A DNA stretch of 64,000 nt from Corallococcus praedator (lineage in GTDB: Bacteria > Myxococcota > Myxococcia > Myxococcales > Myxococcaceae): contig NZ_RAWI01000002.1 in assembly GCF_003612125.1 (NCBI RefSeq), positions 29,954 through 93,953 of the forward strand, read 5' to 3'. The notes under the pieces were generated by a model. It saw only the letters and a list, made by a program, of their open reading frames with translations, had not been told where the DNA came from and did no database searches. This document shows, piece by piece, positions 36,349 through 44,087 of this stretch. The position numbers and the translations under genes were made by a program. Every line of letters begins with the position of its first letter. Position 1 is the first letter of the stretch.

Positions 36349-37509
36349 TCAGGCCTGGGGACGACGGGTCGACGGCTTCGAGGCCTGGACGCCTTGAGGC
36401 GGGGTGAACGCCACGGCGACCTTCTCGCGGGTGACGGGGACGCCCACCTGGTTCCAGGCGTCGCGGACCGCCGTGTCCTCGGCTCCGCCCTCGCCGTAGA
36501 GCCGGGAGGCGGCCATCAGCGTGATGCGCGCGAAGCGGGCGAAGCCGCAGTCGGGGCGCAGCCGCGTGTCGCGCAGGGCCTCGTACCAGATGTGGCCCGC
36601 CTTCTCCCAGGCGTAGCCGCCCAACTGGGTGGCCACCAGGAAGAAGGCCCGGTTGGGGATGCCGGAGTTGATGTGCACGCCGCCGTTGTCCTCCCAGGTC
36701 CTGACGAAGTCGCGCATGTGGCCGGGCTGGGGATCCTTGCCCAGCACCGGGTCGTCGTAGGCCGTCCCCGGGGACTTCATGGAGCGCAGCGCCTGTCCCT
36801 GGATGCTAGAGGCCAGGAGTCCCGCGCCGATGAGCCAGTCGGCCTTGTCGGCGGTCTGGTTGAGGGCTCGCTGCTTCACGAGCGACCCGAAGACGTCGGA
36901 CATGGACTCGTTGAGTGCTCCCGCCTGACGGAAGTACACCAACGGGCCTTCATCCTCCGTCATGCCATGGGAGAGTTCGTGCCCGATGACGTCAATGGCG
37001 ATGGTGAAGCGGTTGAAGAGCTCCCCGTCCCCATCCCCGAACACCATGCGCTGGCCGTCCCAGAAGGCGTTGTCGTAGTTCCGGCCGTAGTGGACGTGGG
37101 CGTTGAGCCGCAGGCCGCTGTCGTCGATGGAATTGCGCCCGTAGACTTCCCAGAGCAGATCATACGTGGCGCCCAACCCATCGTAGGCCTCGTCGACCGC
37201 GGCATCGCCGGTGGCGCCCTGTCCCTCGGAACGGACCAGCTTGCCAGGGAAGGTCTCCTGCCCCTCCACGTCGTAGATGGAGCGGTAGCACTGCGATTCC
37301 GCCATCATTCCCGCGATGACCCGGCCAGGCGACCGTTGGCCCAGCGGGTTCGAAACGAATCGCAGGCTGCGGAACGTGTTGTCCACGGCGGAGGTCCGCA
37401 GGGCCGCGGCGCGCTGGGCGCTGGAGCCATTCTGCGCGATCGACCGGAGGAGATAGGGCGGCAGGACGCAGTGGAGGGAATGCCGGTGCCATCTTGGATG
37501 AAGAATCAT
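36349..37509 (-). CDS. Protealysin-like M4 (thermolysin family) metallopeptidase
   Basis: A 386-residue zinc peptidase. ATG 37509 has a GGGAGA site and gives the short propeptide typical of protealysins, with the PPYL motif (HCVLPPYLLRSIA) and no signal peptide. The catalytic zinc site is IGHELSHGM near 175 with the third ligand Glu in GALNESMSDVFG. Other family sequences are YGRNYDNAFWDGQRMVFGDGD and VHINSGIPNRAF. Length fits a protealysin without C-terminal extension. An emfourin gene follows in the same operon. These enzymes are linked to invasion or predation in some bacteria; that role here is inference. Confidence 0.93.
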   Translation of the reverse strand: MILHPRWHRHSLHCVLPPYLLRSIAQNGSSAQRAAALRTSAVDNTFRSLRFVSNPLGQRSPGRVIAGMMAESQCYRSIYDVEGQETFPGKLVRSEGQGATGDAAVDEAYDGLGATYDLLWEVYGRNSIDDSGLRLNAHVHYGRNYDNAFWDGQRMVFGDGDGELFNRFTIAIDVIGHELSHGMTEDEGPLVYFRQAGALNESMSDVFGSLVKQRALNQTADKADWLIGAGLLASSIQGQALRSMKSPGTAYDDPVLGKDPQPGHMRDFVRTWEDNGGVHINSGIPNRAFFLVATQLGGYAWEKAGHIWYEALRDTRLRPDCGFARFARITLMAASRLYGEGGAEDTAVRDAWNQVGVPVTREKVAVAFTPPQGVQASKPSTRRPQA

Positions 37510-37873
37510 CGTGTCTCCCGTTGAGGTGTCCCTGAAGCTAGGGACGCCTCCCCTCGCGCAAGCGGCAGCGGGCCGGCGCAAGGCCCCGTCGTTCCCCCGG
37601 ACGACGCGTGAGCACTCCGGGTGTCGGACCTTGGCCCGGGCTCGCCGCGAACCCCGCGACGCCTGGTGTCCAGGCAACCAGGGGGGCCCGCGGCGCCGTG
37701 CTGTCAAAGGCCCGCACTGCGCACCGCGTTGGCCCGCAACTCCTTGGGATCCGGAGCCAATCGTTGGTGACTTGACGAAGGGTCAGCCTCCAATCCTATC
37801 GTCCACTCAATCACCCGTTTAAGGGGTTATGAGGCAATCCGGTTAATGGGCGTCCATGCCCCTGGGGGTAACC
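37510..37873. other. 364-base gap between divergent protealysin and repeat-protein genes
   Basis: No gene, RNA or clear repeat was seen here. The half near 37740-37850 is less GC-rich than its surroundings and probably holds the promoter of the repeat-protein gene. No consensus sigma-70 or sigma-54 element was convincing. Confidence 0.4.
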
Positions 37874-39442
37874 ATGTCGAAGATCGGTGACGGCAGGCCC
37901 GGCGTTTCCGCGCCCAAGCAGCAGCCCGCGACTGACAAGGCGGCGACGAAGAGCGTCTCCGCGCAGCAACTGGCCAACCTGTTTGGTTCGCTGACGACTG
38001 CCTCCGCGTCGCCGGCGAAGCCCGTGACGGCGACGAGCGCGAAGCAGGCGATGGTCGCCACGCCGGCGATGACCGCGGCCCTGGCGCAGCCCCAGGCGGT
38101 GGGCCGGGAGGTCCTGCCCAACCTGTTGGGGCCGCTGACCAACGAGAAGATGACCGAGTGCTTCAACAAGGCCTTCAACGAGGTCTACCAGGGCACGAAG
38201 CTCCCCAGCGGCCAGGAGCGGACGGAGCTGTTGGCCTTCGCCACGAAGCTGCGGGAGAAGCAGCCGGACATCACGGCGGCGGACCTCCGCGAGGCCCTCG
38301 TGGGCGAGCTGCGCAAGCGGCGTGACGGCGGCGACGTGGTCACCCCGGCGAAGATCCAGAAGTACGTGGAGGAGGCGGTCAGTTGGACGGCGACCTGCTA
38401 CGAGGGCGGTCCGCGTGGCCCGACGTCCTCCGAGATGGCCGAGTGGACGGCCTTCGCGAAGCAGCAGATGGCGGACAACCCGGAGATGACGCCGGATCAG
38501 CTCTCCGCCGCCATCATGGACGCCGTGCGCAACAAGGCCACGGGCATGTCCGCGGGCGCGAACGGCAAGGTCAACGTCGACAAGTTCATCCAGGACGCGG
38601 TGAGCTGGTCTTCCAATGTCTACCAGGGCGGCTCACGTTCCGCGACGTCGGCGGAGCTCACGAAGTGGCGGGCCTTCGCGGACAAGACGATGGAGGAGAA
38701 CCCGGACATGACGCCCTCGCAGCTCGCGAGCGCCATCATGGACGCCGTGCGCGACGACATGACGGGCGTGTCGGGCCCGGTCAGCAAGGCGAACGTCGAC
38801 AAGTTCATCAACGACGCGGTGAGCTGGGCGGCCAAGGTCTACCAGGGTGCTGATCGCAATGCGACGCCCGCGGAGCTCTCGAAGTGGCGGGCCTTCGCGG
38901 ACAAGAAGATTGAAGAGAACCCGGACATGACGCCCGCGCAGCTCCAGGCCGCCATCCAGGACGCCGTGCGCGACGAGGTGACCGGCGTGTCGACGGGTTC
39001 GGGTGGCGCGAACCTGGACAGGATCATCAACGACGCGGTGAGCTGGGCGGCCAAGGTCTACCAGGGCGGCGAGCGCGGCGCGACGCCCGCGGAGCTCACG
39101 AAGTGGAAGGAGTTCGCCAAGAAGAAGCTGGCGGACAACCCGGACATGACGCCCTCGCAGCTCGCCAGCGCCATCCAGGACGCGGTGCGCGACGACATGC
39201 GCGGCGTGGGAGGCCCGGCGTCGTCGGCCCCGCTGGAGCGCTTCGTGAAGGACGCCTTCAAGTGGGTGTTCGAGCTGTACATGAACCAGCCCACGGACAA
39301 GCCGCGTGAGCCCACGGCGCGGGAGATTCGCGACTGGTCCAACTACGCCAAGGAGCAGCTCAAGAAGAACCCCGACCTGACGGCGGAGGACCTCCAGTCC
39401 GTCATCCAGGACGGCCTGCGCAGGGCCCTGGGCAACCTGTAA
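37874..39442 (+). CDS. Protein of six tandem ~73-residue helical repeats, unknown function
   Basis: A 522-residue protein. ATG 37874 (MSKIGDGRPG) is preferred to 37856 because GGGGG precedes it at the right distance. Residues 1-90 are Ala/Pro/Lys-rich and likely disordered. From about 92 the protein is six copies of a repeat with the pattern (D/E)AVSWxxKVYQGG, ATPAELxKWRAFADK, ENPDMTPxQLxxAIxDAVRD. Copies 3-5 are spaced exactly 219 bp and are nearly identical; copies 1 and 6 are the most divergent. No signal peptide, membrane segment or known domain was recognised. An all-helical scaffold or binding protein is likely. Confidence 0.85.
   Translation: MSKIGDGRPGVSAPKQQPATDKAATKSVSAQQLANLFGSLTTASASPAKPVTATSAKQAMVATPAMTAALAQPQAVGREVLPNLLGPLTNEKMTECFNKAFNEVYQGTKLPSGQERTELLAFATKLREKQPDITAADLREALVGELRKRRDGGDVVTPAKIQKYVEEAVSWTATCYEGGPRGPTSSEMAEWTAFAKQQMADNPEMTPDQLSAAIMDAVRNKATGMSAGANGKVNVDKFIQDAVSWSSNVYQGGSRSATSAELTKWRAFADKTMEENPDMTPSQLASAIMDAVRDDMTGVSGPVSKANVDKFINDAVSWAAKVYQGADRNATPAELSKWRAFADKKIEENPDMTPAQLQAAIQDAVRDEVTGVSTGSGGANLDRIINDAVSWAAKVYQGGERGATPAELTKWKEFAKKKLADNPDMTPSQLASAIQDAVRDDMRGVGGPASSAPLERFVKDAFKWVFELYMNQPTDKPREPTAREIRDWSNYAKEQLKKNPDLTAEDLQSVIQDGLRRALGNL
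38573..39229 (+). repeat. Three near-identical 219-bp coding repeats (copies 3-5 of six)
   Basis: Unit starts at 38573, 38792 and 39011, with the next unit at 39230, give a strict 219-base period. The earlier starts, 38147 and 38351, are spaced 204 and 222 bases. The strict central spacing and high identity suggest recent duplication or gene conversion inside the gene. Confidence 0.85.
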
Positions 39443-39496
39443 CGACGCTCGCGGGAGGGGGCCGTCCGCCCCCTCCTCGCAGGCGCGGCGGGTGTT

Positions 39497-40054
39497 TCAG
39501 CTCCGGGGCTGCTGGGAGGGGGTCCAGGGAGCGGTCTCGGTCAGGATGGGCTCCGGCTTGTCGCTGGACATCGCCAGGAGCCCCTTGATGCACCGGACGG
39601 CGAGCAGCCAGCTCTTCGGGTTCTTCATGTCGAGCCCCCCGATGAGCTGCTTGAGGATGCTGAGCGTGTCGAAGTAGACGCGCTCGCAGACCAGCGTCTC
39701 GTTCGCGTCGAAGATGAAGTACCCCGTCATCCGCGCGCGGAACCGGTTGCCCGTGGGGGGAATCCTACCCAGCGGGCCCAGGTGGGTGCCCTTCAGCCAG
39801 AACTCCACGATGACGGCGTCGTCGCTGTGCCGCAGCGCGATGATTTCATGGTCCTGGTCCGGGAAGGCGATGCGGGTGTCGCGGTAGTAGTCGCGCACCG
39901 CGCTGTTGCCGTCGTGCACCGTCAGGGTGGGGATGAGCTCGTAGTGGGGATGCGGGAAGGTCGACAGGACGTCGTCCCAGTCCTGCCTCACCTCGTCGTG
40001 GAAGTGGTCCAACACCAACTTCTCACGTGCCTGACGTACCTGTTCGGTGATCAC
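39497..40054 (-). CDS. SnoaL-like (NTF2-fold) polyketide-cyclase-type protein
   Basis: A 185-residue protein starting at GTG 40054 (VITEQVRQAREKLV), with GGAAGAGA upstream. The NTF2-like fold is suggested by VRDYYRDTRIAFPDQDHEII, EFWLKGTHLGPLGRIPPTGNRF and YFIFDANETLVCERVYFD, the pattern of SnoaL-type ester cyclases and limonene-epoxide-hydrolase relatives. No polyketide gene is near, so a cyclase role is not supported. The substrate is unknown. It lies alone, convergent with the repeat protein. Confidence 0.8.
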   Translation of the reverse strand: MITEQVRQAREKLVLDHFHDEVRQDWDDVLSTFPHPHYELIPTLTVHDGNSAVRDYYRDTRIAFPDQDHEIIALRHSDDAVIVEFWLKGTHLGPLGRIPPTGNRFRARMTGYFIFDANETLVCERVYFDTLSILKQLIGGLDMKNPKSWLLAVRCIKGLLAMSSDKPEPILTETAPWTPSQQPRS

Positions 40055-40207
40055 GTTTGTCTCTTCCGGGAGTGGGGATTTCAGGGCGCGCGGCGGTCCA
40101 GCACCCCCAGGCCAGTCCTGCTGGTGCTCACGCGCCAGCTCAAATCCTATCAGGGATAGGTGGGCACCGAAGCTGTGATTCAGGACTGAAGCCAGCCAGG
40201 CGGAGGG

Positions 40208-41110
40208 TCATGCGGGCCGCGTGAAGTACCCGTTGTCCCGCATGTCGGTCAGGAGGTCCGGCTCCTGCGGGCGCCACCCCAGGGTGTTCCGGGTGATGGC
40301 GCTGGAGGTGGGATTGTCGATGGCGACGAAGCCCGCCAGCCAGTCGAAATGCGTGCGGGCCTCGTTCGCGGTGATGCTCCGGACGGGGACGCCGAGCCCC
40401 GCGCCAATCGCCTCGGCGAGCGCGCGCAGCGTCACGCCTTCTTCCGCGACGCCGTGCAGGCGTGTTCCGGGGGCTGCTTGTTCGAGCGCCAGTCGGAAGA
40501 GGCGTGCGGCGTCCAGCCGATGCACCGTGGGCCAGCGGTTCGCTCCCTCACCGATGAAGGCGGAGACGCCCGTGCGGCGTGCGATGTCGATCAGCGTGGG
40601 CACGAAGGCGTGGTCACCCGCGCCGTGGACGGAAGGCGGCAGCCGCACGACGCTGGAGCGCACACCCCGGTGGGCGGCTCCGAGCACTGTGGCCTCTGCC
40701 GCGGCGCGAAGGGTCGCCGCGCTCGCGGGGGCGGGTTCATCCGCTTCCGTGCCGGTGCGGCCGGGCGCGAGGATGGCGGTCCCGGAGGTGGAGACGAAGG
40801 GTTTGCCCGAGCCCTCCAGCGCGCCGGCCAGCGCTTCCACCGCCTGCCTGTCTGTCTCGGCGGCGGCCGCATACGCGGAGAAGTCGTGGATGAAGGCGGT
40901 ATGGATCACGCCTTCGCAGGCGCGGGCGCCCGCGACAAGGCTGGCGGTGTCCGTGAGCGAGCCCCGATGCGCCTGGATTCCCGACCGCGCCAGGGTGGCG
41001 GCGGCTTCGTCGCTGCGCGCCAGTCCCAGCACTTCGTGCCCTGCGCCCATCAACTCGCGCACAATGGCTGTACCAATGAACCCCGTTGCTCCTGTTACAA
41101 AAACACGCAT
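40208..41110 (-). CDS. Atypical short-chain dehydrogenase (NAD-dependent epimerase-like)
   Basis: A 300-residue extended/atypical SDR. The nucleotide site is VTGATGFIGTAIVREL at about 5-20. Further family features are GVIHTAFIHDFSAY, STSGTAILAPG and a PTVHRLDAARLFRLALE stretch. The usual YxxxK is not evident. The start ATG 41110 has GGAGG upstream. It is transcribed away from an HTH regulator with a shared 75-base promoter region, which makes that regulator its probable controller. Such pairs often deal with reactive carbonyl compounds; the substrate is unknown. Confidence 0.85.
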   Translation of the reverse strand: MRVFVTGATGFIGTAIVRELMGAGHEVLGLARSDEAAATLARSGIQAHRGSLTDTASLVAGARACEGVIHTAFIHDFSAYAAAAETDRQAVEALAGALEGSGKPFVSTSGTAILAPGRTGTEADEPAPASAATLRAAAEATVLGAAHRGVRSSVVRLPPSVHGAGDHAFVPTLIDIARRTGVSAFIGEGANRWPTVHRLDAARLFRLALEQAAPGTRLHGVAEEGVTLRALAEAIGAGLGVPVRSITANEARTHFDWLAGFVAIDNPTSSAITRNTLGWRPQEPDLLTDMRDNGYFTRPA

Positions 41111-41185
41111 GCGGACCTCCTCGTGGTCTTCACGCGGGTTATCTTCGGGGGCTCAGGAATGGAAAAGCCGGGAGGTTATACAGGT

Positions 41186-42028
41186 ATGAACACCAACACC
41201 CTGCCGGGCCCGGCCTCGACCCTTGGTGGTTTCCTCCGCGACCGAAGGGCGCGTCTGGCGCCGGAGCCGGGCGCTCCGAGCCGGCGCCGGACGCCGGGAC
41301 TCAGGCGGGAGGAGGTGGCCACGCGGGCCGGCGTGAGCGTCACCTGGTACACGTGGCTGGAGCAGGGGCGCGGCGGCCCGCCTTCCGATGAGGTCCTGGA
41401 GCGGCTCGCGCGTGCGCTGGAACTGGATGCTGCCGGCCGGGAGGTCCTCTACCTGCTGGCCCAGCAGCGACCGCCGCCGTTGAGAGCGGCTCCACTGCCT
41501 CCGGTCGCGCCCGCCCTGCAGCGCGTGCTGGATGCCCTGCCGACAAGCCCCGCCTATGTGCAGACGCCCGCGTGGGACATCGTGGCCTGGAACGCAGCGG
41601 CGACGGTGGTGCTGAGCGACTATGCCGCGATGCCAGCCCACGAGCGCAATGTGATCAGACGCCTGTTCGGCCCCTCCGCCATGCGCGCCTCGCTGCCCGA
41701 TTGGGAGGCGCACGCGCGCTTCGCCCTGGCGACCTTCCGCGTCGACGCCGCGCGTGCGGGCGACTGTCCTGAAGCCGCGGCGCTCGCGGCCGAGCTCCAG
41801 GAGACCAGCGCTGAGTTCCGTCGGCTCTGGGCCGAGAACGAGATGCGCAGCCACGGGTCCGGTCTGAAACGCATTCAGCACCCCCTCGCCGGCCCGCTGA
41901 CGCTGGAGTACTCGGCCTTCGCTGTCGACAGCGGCAACGGACTGCGCATGGTTGTCTTCACGCCGGCTTCACCGGCCGACGCTCGGGCCATCGCCACGCT
42001 CCTGTCGGACAGGGCCCGCACCGTGTGA
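41186..42028 (+). CDS. HTH transcriptional regulator with MmyB-like ligand-binding domain
   Basis: A 280-residue regulator of the helix-turn-helix_31 / MmyB-like group. ATG 41186 is chosen because GGAGG lies ten bases upstream; ATG 41159 is in frame too. The HTH is RTPGLRREEVATRAGVSVTW, then YTWLEQGRG. The C-terminal domain (about 100-280) is the MmyB-like PAS-type fold (PAYVQTPAWDIVAWNAAA, NVIRRLFG, FALATFRVDAARAG, KRIQHPLAGPLTLEYSAF). It is divergent from the atypical SDR, a very common arrangement, and probably represses it. Confidence 0.9.
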   Translation: MNTNTLPGPASTLGGFLRDRRARLAPEPGAPSRRRTPGLRREEVATRAGVSVTWYTWLEQGRGGPPSDEVLERLARALELDAAGREVLYLLAQQRPPPLRAAPLPPVAPALQRVLDALPTSPAYVQTPAWDIVAWNAAATVVLSDYAAMPAHERNVIRRLFGPSAMRASLPDWEAHARFALATFRVDAARAGDCPEAAALAAELQETSAEFRRLWAENEMRSHGSGLKRIQHPLAGPLTLEYSAFAVDSGNGLRMVVFTPASPADARAIATLLSDRARTV

Positions 42029-42051
42029 AGGAAGGCGGTGGCGGCCCGGGT

Positions 42052-42483
42052 TCACGGAGCCCTTGGAGCCTTCTTCCGTCGCGCTCCAATTGCTCCCGAC
42101 GCGGCGGCCCGCAGGAGGCGGCGGAAGGTGGGGCATTCCATGTGGCTCGGCGCGCGACAGGCAGCGGCGTGCCGCAGGCCGTCCCGCATGGCGCTGAGCT
42201 TGCGGAGCGTCCTGTCGAGTTCCTCCGCCTTGGCCGCGAGCATCCGCCGGTCGATGCGCGGCCTCCCGTCCGAGGCGAACATGAGCGAAATCTCCTCGAG
42301 CGAGAAGCCGGCGGCGCGCCCCAGTGCGATGAGCGCCAGCCGTTCCAGCACGTCAGGGGCGAACAGCCGGCGCAGGCCCCGTCTGCCGACGGAGGTGATC
42401 AGGCCCTTCTCCTCATAGAACCGCAGCGTCGAGGCGGGAACGCCGGACCGCTTCGCCACTTCGGTGATGTCCAGGTCTTCCAC
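42052..42483 (-). CDS. MerR-family transcriptional regulator
   Basis: A 143-residue regulator. GTG 42483 (VEDLDITEVAKRSGV) is the start nearest the conserved HTH (VAKRSGVPASTLRFYEEKGL); the frame opens to 42522, but that would cross the palindrome. A dimerisation helix follows (RRMLAAKAEELDRTLRKL). The C-terminal tail holds only two cysteines, in AACRAPSHMECPTF, not the four-cysteine iron-sulfur cluster of SoxR. A SoxR-box-like palindrome stands just upstream (42494-42507) between two divergent genes. The methyltransferase on the other side is the likely target. Confidence 0.88.
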   Translation of the reverse strand: MEDLDITEVAKRSGVPASTLRFYEEKGLITSVGRRGLRRLFAPDVLERLALIALGRAAGFSLEEISLMFASDGRPRIDRRMLAAKAEELDRTLRKLSAMRDGLRHAAACRAPSHMECPTFRRLLRAAASGAIGARRKKAPRAP

Positions 42484-42487
42484 CCGC

Positions 42488-42518
42488 TTGACCTCAAGTC
42501 GACTTGAACTGGCACAGT
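42488..42518 (+). promoter_or_regulatory. MerR-type promoter: TTGACC, 19-base spacer with a perfect palindrome
   Basis: TTGACC (42488-42493) is a good -35. The spacer holds the perfect 14-base palindrome TCAAGTCGACTTGA (42494-42507). A weak -10 (CACAGT) starts 19 bases after the -35. Long 19-base spacers bearing a dyad are the hallmark of MerR-controlled promoters, and the dyad resembles the SoxR box CCTCAAGTTAACTTGAGG. It points at the methyltransferase gene that begins at 42563. Confidence 0.65.
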
Positions 42519-42562
42519 GCAATCTCCACTTCTTGAAGGCAAGTCAGTAGAGGGAGACGGAC

Positions 42563-43405
42563 ATGGAAGACACGCGTCAGGCCGGCGAGCAGACGAGGCT
42601 TTGGAATGGTTCCGCGGGACGCGCCTGGGTCGAGAACCAGGAGGTGCTCGACCTGATGTTCAAGCCGTTCGAGGACCTGCTCGTCGAAGCGGTGTCCGCC
42701 GAATCCGGAGGTCGGGTGCTCGACGTCGGCTGCGGCACGGGCAGCGTGCTGCTCGCCGTCGCGCGGCGGCTGGGAGCGAAGGGCCGCTGCCTGGGCGTCG
42801 ACATTTCAGAGCCGATGATCGCCGCCGCCAGGGCCCGCGCTGAGCGGGAAGGCACGCCAGCAAGCTTCATCTGCGCCAACGCGCAAAGCCACGCGTTCGA
42901 GCACGCGGGCTTCGACATGATCCTCTCGCGCTTCGGCGTCATGTTCTTCGACGACCCTGTCCGGGCTTTCGCGAACCTGCGGCGTGCCGCGAGGCGCGAC
43001 GCCGAACTCCGGTTCATCGCCTGGCGGAGCGCCGCTGAGAATCCCTTCATGACGACAGCCGAGCGCGCCGCGGCACCGCTCCTGCCGAGCCTCCCCGTGC
43101 GCCGGCCAGACGCGCCGGGGCAGTTCGCGTTCGCGGATCGGCGCCGGGTCGACTCCCTCCTGGCGGAGGCCGGCTGGACCGCGATGGACCTCCAGCCCAT
43201 CGACGTCGCCTGCACCCTGCCCGAGGCGGAGCTGGTCCGTTACTTCACCCGGCTCGGTCCCGTCGGCATGCGCCTGCAAGAGGCTGACGACCGGACCCGC
43301 ACGCAGGTCATCGAAACGGTCCGGGCCGCCTTCGAGCCCTTTGTGAAGGGGGCGGAAGTCCACTTCACCGCGGCCTGCTGGGCGGTCAGCGCTCGGGCGC
43401 CGTAG
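42563..43405 (+). CDS. Class I SAM-dependent methyltransferase
   Basis: A 280-residue methyltransferase with motif I VLDVGCGTGSVLLAVA near 50-65, the acidic cofactor residue in CLGVDISEPMI, and ILSRFGVMFFDDP. The start ATG 42563 has GAGGGAGA upstream. It is the only gene driven by the MerR-type promoter, so the regulator probably senses a compound that this enzyme methylates or detoxifies. The substrate is not evident; the family includes ubiquinone/menaquinone-type and small-molecule methyltransferases. Confidence 0.9.
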   Translation: MEDTRQAGEQTRLWNGSAGRAWVENQEVLDLMFKPFEDLLVEAVSAESGGRVLDVGCGTGSVLLAVARRLGAKGRCLGVDISEPMIAAARARAEREGTPASFICANAQSHAFEHAGFDMILSRFGVMFFDDPVRAFANLRRAARRDAELRFIAWRSAAENPFMTTAERAAAPLLPSLPVRRPDAPGQFAFADRRRVDSLLAEAGWTAMDLQPIDVACTLPEAELVRYFTRLGPVGMRLQEADDRTRTQVIETVRAAFEPFVKGAEVHFTAACWAVSARAP

Positions 43406-43432
43406 TGCGTGGGGCGCGCACCGCCCGAGTGC

Positions 43433-43837
43433 TCACGCGCGTTTCGTGCCCTGGCGCGCGGCGTCGACGCTCCAGATGCCGGAGCCGTGCGCGGCGATGA
43501 AGAGGAACACGAAGCAATAGAGCGCCGCGAGCTCGCCCTGGTTCGCGATGGGGATGAGGTTGCCCTTGTTTGGAACCACGTGCCCGAGAAAGAAGGCGAA
43601 CGCCATCGTGCCGCTCGCGATGAAGGCCGCGGGGCCGGCGAACAGACCGAGCGCGACGAGCGCGCCACCCGCGAACTCGATGATTCCCGCGCCGTAGACG
43701 ACGAACGCCGGGGCCCCGGGGGGAACACCGCCGAACAGGCCGAAGAGCTTCTGCAGCCCATGCTGCATGAACATCAGTCCCGCCATGATTCGGAGCAGCG
43801 CGTAGATGCGGTCAGCGTGGGGTCGCAGGAATCCCAT
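43433..43837 (-). CDS. DoxX-family membrane protein
   Basis: A 134-residue inner-membrane protein with four membrane helices. ATG 43837 (MGFLRPHADR) is chosen because GGAGG lies eight bases upstream. The family phrases are LRIMAGLMFMQHGLQKLFGLFG, GIIEFAGGALVALGLFAGPAAF and AFFLGHVVPNKGN. DoxX proteins are often linked with thiol or sulfur redox and oxidative stress, but the exact activity here is unknown. It is convergent with the methyltransferase. Confidence 0.9.
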   Translation of the reverse strand: MGFLRPHADRIYALLRIMAGLMFMQHGLQKLFGLFGGVPPGAPAFVVYGAGIIEFAGGALVALGLFAGPAAFIASGTMAFAFFLGHVVPNKGNLIPIANQGELAALYCFVFLFIAAHGSGIWSVDAARQGTKRA

Positions 43838-44087
43838 GACGTCCTCCGGTCGTGAGGTGCGGCAGTGTATGGCGGCCGCGTCCTGGACGCGTTCGCCCGC
43901 GCCGCATGCTCGACGACGGGGAGGCTCCGGCGTCCGCACGTGAACAGATGTCTTTCGGCGGGGGAGGCCCAGGGATGGCGCAATGCGCAAAAGCTCTCAT
44001 GCGACGAAGTTGATGCATGATTCAGGAATCATCTGGGCGCTTGCCCTCCAGGTGATACCTTGCGCCCTTCTTCAAGGGAGGCTTTCC

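Noticed and set aside
38573..39229. 219-bp repeats considered as an assembly duplication
   Set aside because: The copies differ at many positions and keep frame, and flanking diverged copies exist, so they are protein repeats.
39497..40054. SnoaL-like gene considered as part of a polyketide cluster
   Set aside because: No ketosynthase or acyl carrier gene is near; NTF2-fold proteins are widespread.
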